64,000 bases of DNA, taken from assembly GCA_958450365.1 (NCBI GenBank), contig CAUEEP010000855.1, positions 62,001 to 126,000 of the forward strand, read 5' to 3'. The notes below the pieces were generated by a model. That model was not told the origin of the DNA. It made no database searches and was given only the letters and a program-made list of their open reading frames with translations. This document shows positions 56,687 through 64,000 of this stretch, piece by piece. The stretch comes from Mesorhabditis belari (Eukaryota; Nematoda; Chromadorea; Rhabditida; Rhabditidae). Each line of letters begins with the position of its first letter. The stretch's first letter is position 1. The position numbers and the translations under genes are program-made.

Positions 56687-56779
56687 ACGGATTTGGTTGG
56701 TCGATTTCACTTTTGACCAACCAAATCCGTATTACGGATTTGGTTGGTCAAAAGTGAAATCGACCAACCAAATCCGTAT
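56687..56779. repeat. Perfect 45-bp-arm palindrome
   Basis: ACGGATTTGGTTGGTC... is followed by its exact complement. Each arm is itself made of two facing copies of ATTTGGTTGGTC around a TTTCACTTTTG linker, so it is a nested palindrome. Confidence 0.9.
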
Positions 56780-56879
56780 TACGATTATCGGGATCGCCAT
56801 GGCGGGTATAAGGTTGCTGCAAGCTCTCTAGCCCCAAATCCCTCACGGCAAAACGTCAGCTACTTCTGTGTCCAAATCG

Positions 56880-56965
56880 GTTTCTCAGATAGAGGGAAGA
56901 TAGAGATAGAGGGAAGATAGAGGGAAGATAGAGATTAAGGGAAGATAGAGAAGTATCATAAAAAA
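56880..56965. repeat. GAGGGAAGATA tandem repeat
   Basis: Four to five diverged copies of AGATAGAGGGAAGATAGAG. The motif is also the edge of the satellite monomer (TATCTTCCCTTATCT). Confidence 0.8.
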
Positions 56966-58354
56966 CATTTTTCTAAGCTTCATTTTTGATGGAGAATCCG
57001 AATTTGCACTTAAAATTAGGTCTTCCCTAGAAAAAAGTACTACTTTTCATCAAATCTCATAAATTTTATAGGGGTAATTCCATGAAATCGTCCATAACTC
57101 AAGATCTAAGGGTCGAATCAAATAGCGGTTGCGTTTATTAGAATCTACACAAAATTTGACATTAAAAATGTTTTATTTGTTTTATAGACTTACCAATAAA
57201 AACCTAGGTAAAATTAGGGTCAAAGTCGGATAAGTGCCTACCCCCCCCTAGACATTTGTCTAGGGGGGGGTAGACAGATTTTCTAAGGGTATCCTCTCTT
57301 TTTTCGCCATATCTTCACTTGCAGTTAACCGATCAACTTGTGGTTATTCTTAAAATGCTTATGAAATTTCCTATCAGAAATTCACAATCTCCTTAGTACC
57401 TTTAAGATAAAAATATGGCGAAAATTTCGATCAAAGTTGGTCTACTTATTTGTAACGGTCGACCCATTTGAAAAGTCTATAACTGAAGATGTCAGCGTTC
57501 AATCGACTTTTGCTAATTATCATTAGAATCTACGTTAAATTTCACCAAAGAAATATTTAATTTGTTTTATAGACTTAACAATAAAAACATAGATAAAATT
57601 AGGGTCAAAGTTGGAGCAAAGTTTGCAGTACTGCATCTTTTTAGAGGATGGTAGCATCCTCAACAATTCTACTTTTCTCTATGTTTTCATTGTTAAGTCT
57701 ACAAAATAAATGATACATTTTTAAATTTAAATTTTGTGTAGAATTGAATAAAAGTAGCCCGGAGCCGATTCGGCGTTTATATCTTGAGTTTTAGACCTTT
57801 TAAGTTGATAAATCCTTTCGCATAGATAGTCGAACTTTGACTGAGATTTTCACCATGTTTTTATATTAAAGTTTACTAAGTAATTTGTGGATATCTATAA
57901 CCAAATTTCATACGAAACATTTCAAAAGCAACCACAAGTTGATCGGTGAACCATAAGTTGAGATACAGAGAAAAAGAGAAGAGTTATCAGACTTTGCCTA
58001 ACAATTGTACAATTGTTAAGTAAAAAGAGTGCTTTTTGTTAAGTGACCCTCAATTTTTTCGACAGATTGATATTCTATCCTCAAAACTACGTCTAGAAAA
58101 GGGTTTTCAGATGTTTCGGAAAAAAAAAATTTTTTTGAGAAAAAAAAGTACAGTCTAATACCTTAGTTTTTTTTTCAATAAAAAATTTTTTTGTTTAAAA
58201 TCTTTTAAAAACACTTTTCTAGACGTACTTTTGGCCGAGAAGTTCGAATCCATCGAAAAAACCGGGGCTCAGCCAACAAAAAGTACTCTTTTTCTTTAAC
58301 AATTGTGCTATTGTTCAGCGGAGGCTGATCACTCTTCTCTTTTCCTCCTTATCT
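56966..58354. repeat. Inverted satellite monomers
   Basis: Carries the 738-bp satellite in reverse, including the C-run/G-run hairpin at about 57238-57275. Then comes a facing pair of backbones around AAGTTTGCAGTACTGCA and AGGATGGTAGCATCCT (57610-57655), then the GAGTACTTTTTGTT module (58020-58300). Confidence 0.85.
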
Positions 58355-59910
58355 CCACTTCCAGTTGACCGATCAACTTGTGGTTGTTCTTAAAATGTTC
58401 CTTATAAAATTTCCTATCAGAAATTGACAATCTCCTTAGCAACTTTACAATAAAAACATAAAGGAAATCTGGTCAAAGTTGGACTAAATTTCTACAAGGT
58501 TTACCGTCAAGATATGGTAAAAAGCCTAAGCAAACTCTAGGTTTTAAGTGCAAATTCAGATTCTATATAAGATTTGGACCTAGAAAAAGTACTTTATAAG
58601 ATATTGAGTCAAGGTTTTCTTCCCTTTTAAGATGATTTTCATACACTGTACTAGGATCATATAAAATCGCGATTTTATATGATCCTAGTACAGTGTATGA
58701 AGATCATATTAAAAGGGAAGAAAACCTTTGCTCAATATCTTATAAAGTACTTTTTCTAGGTCCAAATTTTATGTAGAATCCGAATTTGCACTTAAAACTT
58801 AGAGTTTCCTTAGGCTTTTTACCATATCTTGACCGTAAACCCAAATTCCCGTTCACAGAAATTTAGTCCAACTTTGACCGAGATTTCCTTTTAGTTTTTA
58901 TTCTAAAGTTGCTAAGGAGATTGTGAGTTTCTAGTAGGAAATTTTATAAGGAACATTTTAAGTATAACCACAAGTTGATCGGTTCACTGGAAGTGAAGAT
59001 ATGCTGGAAAAAGCGAGGACTCAATATAATCCTCATACACTGTACTAGGATCATAAAAAAAGGCATTTTATATGATCCTAGTACAGTGTATGAAGATCAT
59101 CTTAAAAGGGAAGAAAACCTTTACTCAATATCTTATAAAGTACTTTTTCTAGGTTCAAATCTTGTGTAGAATCCGAATTTGCACTTAAAACTTAGAGTTT
59201 GTTTAGGTTTTTTACCGTATCTTGACGGTAAACCTTGCAGAAACTTGGTCCAAGTTTGACCGAGATTTCCTTTATGTTTTTATTCTAAAGTTGCTAAGGA
59301 GATTGTGAGTTTCTAGTAGGAAATTTTATAAGGAACATTTTAAGAATAACCACAAGTTGATCGGTTAACTGGAAGTGAAGATATGGTGGAAAAAGCGAGG
59401 ACTCAATATGATCCTCATACATTGTACTAGGATCATAAAAAAAAGGCATTTTATATGATCCTAATACAGTGTATGAAGATCATCTTAAAAGGGAAGAAAA
59501 CCTTTACTCAATATCTTATAAAGTACTTTTTCTAGGTCCAAATCTTGTGTAGAATCCAAATTTGCATTTAGAACTTAGAGTTTGTTTAGACTTTTTATCA
59601 TATCTTGACCGTAAACCTAAATTCCCGCTTACAGAAATTTAGTCCAACTTTGATCGAGATTTTCTTTATGTTTTTATCCTAAAGTCACTAGGGAGATTGT
59701 GAATATCTAGTACCACATTTTATAAGGAATCTTTTAAGAACAACCACAAGTTGATCGGTTAACTGGAAGTGAAAATATTGTGGAAAAAGAGAGGATTCAA
59801 TATGATTCTCATACACTGTACTAGGATCATATAAAATCGCGATTTTATATGATCCTAGTTTTATATGATCCTAGTTTTATATGATCCTAGTTTTATATGA
59901 TACTTTTAAG
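58355..59910. repeat. Long palindrome followed by a 390-bp tandem satellite
   Basis: About 58355-58990 is a near-perfect palindrome with arms of about 300 bp, centred on AAAATCGCGATTTT at 58670. Monomers of 382-394 bp then follow, judged by CATACACTGTAC-type starts at 58640, 59034, 59416 and 59810, each with ATATGATCCTAGTACAGTGT and complement. Confidence 0.85.
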
Positions 59911-62743
59911 CTTGCCCCCAAGATCATGCTCTTGCCCCCAAGATCATGCTCTTGCCCCCAAGATCATGATCTTGCCCCCAAGATCATGATCTTGCCCCCA
60001 AGATCATGATCTTGCCCCCAAGATCATGATCTTGCCCCCAAGATCATGATCTTGCCCCCAAGATCATCTTGGGTACTCAAGATCATGATCTTGCCCCCAA
60101 GATCATGATCTTGCCCCCAAGATCATGATCTTGCCCCCAAGATCATGATCTTGCCCCCAAGATCATGATCTTGCCCCCAAGATCATGATCTTGCCCCCAA
60201 GATCATGATCTTGCCCCCAAGATCATGATCTTGTCCCCAAGATCATGATCTTGCCCCCAAGATCATGATCTTGCCCCCAAGATCATGATCTTGCCCCCAA
60301 GATCGATCTTGGGTCCCCAAGATCATGATCTTGCCCCCAAGATCATGATCTTGCCCCCAAGATCATGATCTTGCCCCAAGATCATGATCTTGCCCCCAAG
60401 ATCATGATCTTGCCCCAAGATCATGATCTTGCCCCCAAGATCATGATCTTGCCCCCAAGATCATGATCTTGCCCCCAAGATCATGATCTTGCCCCCCAAG
60501 ATCATGATCTTGCCCCCAAGATCATGATCTTGCCCCCAAGATCATGATCTTGCCCCCAAGATCATGATCTTGCCCCAAGATCATGATCTTGCCCCCAAGA
60601 TCATGATCTTGCCCCAAGATCATGATCTTGCCCCCAAGATCATGATCTTGCCCCCAAGATCATGATCTTGCCCCCAAGATCATGATCTTGCCCCCAAGAT
60701 CATGATCTTGCCCCAAGATCATGATCTTGCCCCCAAGATCATGATCTTGCCCTCAAGATCATGATCTTGCCCCCAAGATCATGATCTTGCCCCCAAGATC
60801 ATGATCTTGCCCCCAAGATCATGATCTTGCCCCCAAGATCATGATCTTGCCCCCAAGATCATGATCTTGCCCCCAAGATCATGATCTTGCCCCCAAGATC
60901 ATGATCTTGTCCCCAAGATCATCTTGGGTACTCAAGATCATGATCTTGCCCCCCAAGATCATGATCTTGCCCCCAAGATCATCTTGGCTACCCAAGATCA
61001 TGATCTTGCCTACCCAAGATCATGATCTTGCCCCAAGATCATGATCTTGCCCCCAAGATCATGATCTTGCCCCCAAGATCATCTTGGGTACTCAAGATCA
61101 TGATCTTGCCCCCAAGATCATGATCTTGCCCCCAAGATCATGATCTTGCCCCCAAGATCATGATCTTGCCTCCAAGATCATGATCTTGCCCCCAAGATCA
61201 TCTTGGGTACTCAAGATCATGATCTTGCCCCCAAGATCATGATCTTGCCCCCAAAATCATGATCTTGCCCCCAAGATCATGATCTTGCCCCCAAGATCAT
61301 GATCTTGCCCCGATGATCTTGCCCCCAAGATCATGATCTTGCCCCCAAGATCATGATCTTGCCCCCAAGATCATGATCTTTAAGATCATGATCTTGCCCC
61401 AAGATCATGATCTTGCCCCCAAGATCATGATCTTGCCCCCAAGATCATGATCTTGCCCCCCAAGATCATGATCTTGCCCCCAAGATCATGATCTTGCCCC
61501 AAGATCATGATCTTGCCCCCAAGATCATGATCTTGCCCCCAAGATCATGATCTTGCCCCCAAGATCATGATCTTGCCCCAAGATCATGATCTTGCCCCCA
61601 AGATCATGATCTTGCCCCCAAGATCATGATCTTGCCCCCAAGATCATGATCTTGCCCCCAAGATCATGATCTTGCCCCCAAGATCATGATCTTGCCCCCA
61701 AGATCATGATCTTGTCCCCAAGATCATCTTGGGTACTCAAGATCATGATCTTGCCCCCAAGATCATGATCTTGCCCCCAAGATCATCTTGGCTACCCAAG
61801 ATCATGATCTTGCCTACCCAAGATCATGATCTTGCCCCCAAGATCATGATCTTGCCCCCAAGATCATGATCTTGCCCCCAAGATCATCTTGGCTACCCAA
61901 GATCATGATCTTGCCCCCAAGATCATGATCTTGCCCCCAAGATCATGATCTTGCCCCCAAGATCATGATCTTGCCCCCAAGATCATGATCTTGCCCCCAA
62001 GATCATGATCTTGCCTCCAAGATCATGATCTTGCCCCCAAGATCATCTTGGGTACTCAAGATCATGATCTTGCCCCCAAGATCATGATCTTGCCCCCAAA
62101 AATCATGATCTTGCCCCCAAGATCATGATCTTGCCCCCAAGATCATCTTGGGTACTCAAGATCATGATCTTGCCCCCAAGATCATGATCTTGCCCCCAAA
62201 ATCATGATCTTGCCCCCAAGATCATGATCTTGCCCCCAAGATCATGATCTTGCCCCCAAGATCATGATCTTGCCCCCAAGATCATGATCTTGCCCCAAGA
62301 TCATGATCTTGCCCCCAAGATCATGATCTTGTCCCCAAGATCATCTTGGGTACTCAAGATCATGATCTTGCCCCCAAGATCATGATCTTGCCCCCAAGAT
62401 CATCTTGGCTACCCAAGATCATGATCTTGCCCCCAAGATCATGATCTTGCTCCCAAGATCATGATCTTGCCCCCAAGATCATGATCTTGCCCTCAAGATC
62501 ATGATCTTGCCCCCCAAGATCATGATCTTGCCCCAAGATCATGATCTTGCCCCAAGATCATGATCTTGCCCCCAAGATCATGATCTTGCCCCCAAGATCA
62601 TGATCTTGCCCCCAAGATCATGATCTTGCCCCCAAGATCATGATCTTGCCCCCAAGATCATGATCTTGCCCCCAAGATCATGATCTTGCCCCCAAGATCA
62701 TGATCTTGCCCCCAAGATCATCTTGGCTACCCAAGATCATGAA
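59911..62743. repeat. 20-bp palindromic array, about 140 copies
   Basis: Unit CCCCCAAGATCATGATCTTG, in which CAAGATCATGATCTTG is a perfect 16-bp palindrome; 19- and 21-bp variants differ in the C run. At least a dozen variant units (AAGATCATCTTGGGTACTCA or ...GGCTACCCA) recur in fixed groupings near 60925-61010, 61720-61815 and 62335-62415, showing higher-order duplication. No spacers, so not a CRISPR array. Confidence 0.97.
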
Positions 62744-64000
62744 GTTTGTAGTACTGCAAACTTTGTGGTACTGCAAACTTTGTGGTACTGCAAACTTTGT
62801 GGTACTGCAAACTTTGTAGTACTGCAAACTTTGTAGTACTACAAACTTTTAAGTTTGCAGTACTGCAAACTTTGTAGTACTACAAACTTTTAAGTTTGCA
62901 GTACTGCAAACTTTGTAGTACTACAAACTTTTAAGTTTGCAGTACTGCAAACTTAAAACAAACTTTTAAGTTTGCAGTACTGCAAACTTTGTGGTACTGC
63001 AAACTTTGTGGCACTGCAAACTTTATGGGACTGCAAACTTTGCAGTACTGCAAACTTTGTAGTACTGCAAACTTTGTAGTACTGCAAACTTTGTGGTACT
63101 GCAAACTTTGTGGTACTGCAAACTTTATGGTACGCAAAGTTTGTAGTACTACAAACTTTGTGGCACTGCAAACTTTGTGGTATTGCAAACTTTGTGGTAC
63201 TGCAAACTTTGTGGTACTGCAAACTTTATAGTACTGGAAAGTTTGTAGTAATGCAAACTTTGTGGTACTACAGGCTTTTAAGTTGCAGTACTGCAGACTT
63301 AAAACAAACTTAAGTTTGCAGTACTGCAAACTCTGTGGTACTAAACTTGTGGTACTGCAAACTTTATAGTACTGGAAAGTTTGTAGTAATGCAAGCTTTT
63401 GGTACTGCAAACTTTGTGGTACTGCAAACTTTATAGTACTACAAACTCTAAGTTGCAGTACTGCAAGCTTGTGGTACGCAAGCTTTGTAGTACTACAAGC
63501 TTTAAGTTGCAGTACTGCAAACTTTGTACTACTCAAGCTTTGTAGTACTACAAACTTTAAGTTGTAGTACTGCAAACTATGGTACTGCAAACTTGTGGTA
63601 CTGCAAGCTTTGTGGTACTGCAGGCTTTGTAGTACTGCAAGCTTTGTAGTATACAATTTAAGTTTGAGTACCTGAAGCTTAATGGTACTGCAAACTTTGT
63701 GGTACTGCAAGACATGGTACTGAAAGTTTGTAGTCACAAACGGGTACTACAAGGCTTTGTGGTACTGCAAGCTTGGTACTGCAAGCTTTGTGGTACCGCA
63801 AGCTTTGTGGTACACAAGCTTTATAGTACTGCAAACTTTGCAGTATGCAAGTTTGTAGTACTGCAAGCTTTGTAGTACTGCAAACTTTGTGGTACTGCAA
63901 ACTTTGTGGACTACAGGCTTTATAGTACTGCAAAGTTTGTAGTACTACAAACTTTGTGGCACTGCAAACTTTGTGGTATTGCAAACTTTGTGGTACTGCA
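62744..64000. repeat. 17-bp array TTTGTGGTACTGCAAAC, continues past window
   Basis: Same family as 47438-47905, with CAAACTTTTAAGTTTG and GTTTGCAGTACTGCAAAC palindromes. From about 63260 the units become increasingly irregular, with many single-base losses. This could be array decay or lower read accuracy. Long open frames on the minus strand follow the period. Confidence 0.95.

Noticed and set aside
56282..56710. Open frames of 142 and 117 codons
   Set aside because: Translation of the 18-bp AGTACTGAAAAGGCTTTC array in several frames.
59911..62743. CRISPR-like array of short palindromic repeats
   Set aside because: Units are contiguous with no unique spacers, the period is 19-21 bp, and the context is eukaryotic. 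It is a satellite.
62931..63737. 268-codon open frame on the minus strand
   Set aside because: It follows a 17-bp tandem repeat with frequent length errors, and frames on both strands are equally open. Repeat-derived.
42739..64000. Telomere or subtelomere
   Set aside because: No TTAGGC tandem array on either strand; satellites alone do not prove a chromosome end.

Overview
The window reads as nematode nuclear DNA. Coding blocks are short exons split by very small introns (39, 41 and 47 nt are the shortest I could fix by reading frame), with TTTTCAG-type 3' splice sites. Several genes have such an acceptor just in front of the ATG, as expected for spliced-leader trans-splicing. A 19-base perfect match to the 5' end of nematode SL1 lies at 44820. 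The recognisable gene families (GLI/TRA-1 zinc fingers, SNF5, a LIN-41-type TRIM-NHL protein, S10 carboxypeptidase) fit an animal genome. The species cannot be named from this window.

Layout. 1-10 kb holds the end of a truncated S10 serine carboxypeptidase gene, a 1.4 kb foldback element, two weak gene models and a mosaic of dispersed repeats. 10.3-24.4 kb is a large inverted duplication. Each arm (10297-11912 and 22197-24383) carries the five-finger core of a GLI/TRA-1-type gene. Between the arms lie the last two exons of a small gene (12321-12853) and an 18-exon, roughly 824-residue multi-C2H2 gene on the minus strand (17669-21732), just downstream of the right GLI copy. 25.2-42.7 kb is a second large inverted repeat (25198-29980 and 40167-42738). 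Its 10 kb centre contains mariner fragments, an intact small secreted cysteine-rich gene (31066-31716), a disrupted SNF5/snfc-5 gene (33911-36445) and a truncated LIN-41-type gene (38645-39880). 42.7-64 kb is a satellite domain: a recurring AT-rich backbone interleaved with many unrelated short-period arrays, most built on perfect palindromes such as GTTTGCAGTACTGCAAAC, CAAGATCATGATCTTG and TTTTCAGTACTGAAAA. One intact 11-exon PHD-finger gene (53747-56059, minus) sits inside this domain.

The genes do not form a pathway. The clearest organisational points are the head-to-tail GLI and multi-finger genes on the minus strand (about 280 bp apart, possibly co-transcribed) and the survival of an intact PHD-finger gene among satellites. 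Sequence quality is uneven. Several genes carry single-base homopolymer indels, and one 0.4 kb stretch (28288-28690) looks like a corrupted consensus, so single frameshifts should not be taken as proof of pseudogenes. The SNF5 and LIN-41 copies carry several lesions each and are also cut by repeats, so real decay is more likely for them.

Exon coordinates were derived by hand from splice-site and reading-frame consistency. Family assignments come from recognised motifs, not from database searches.
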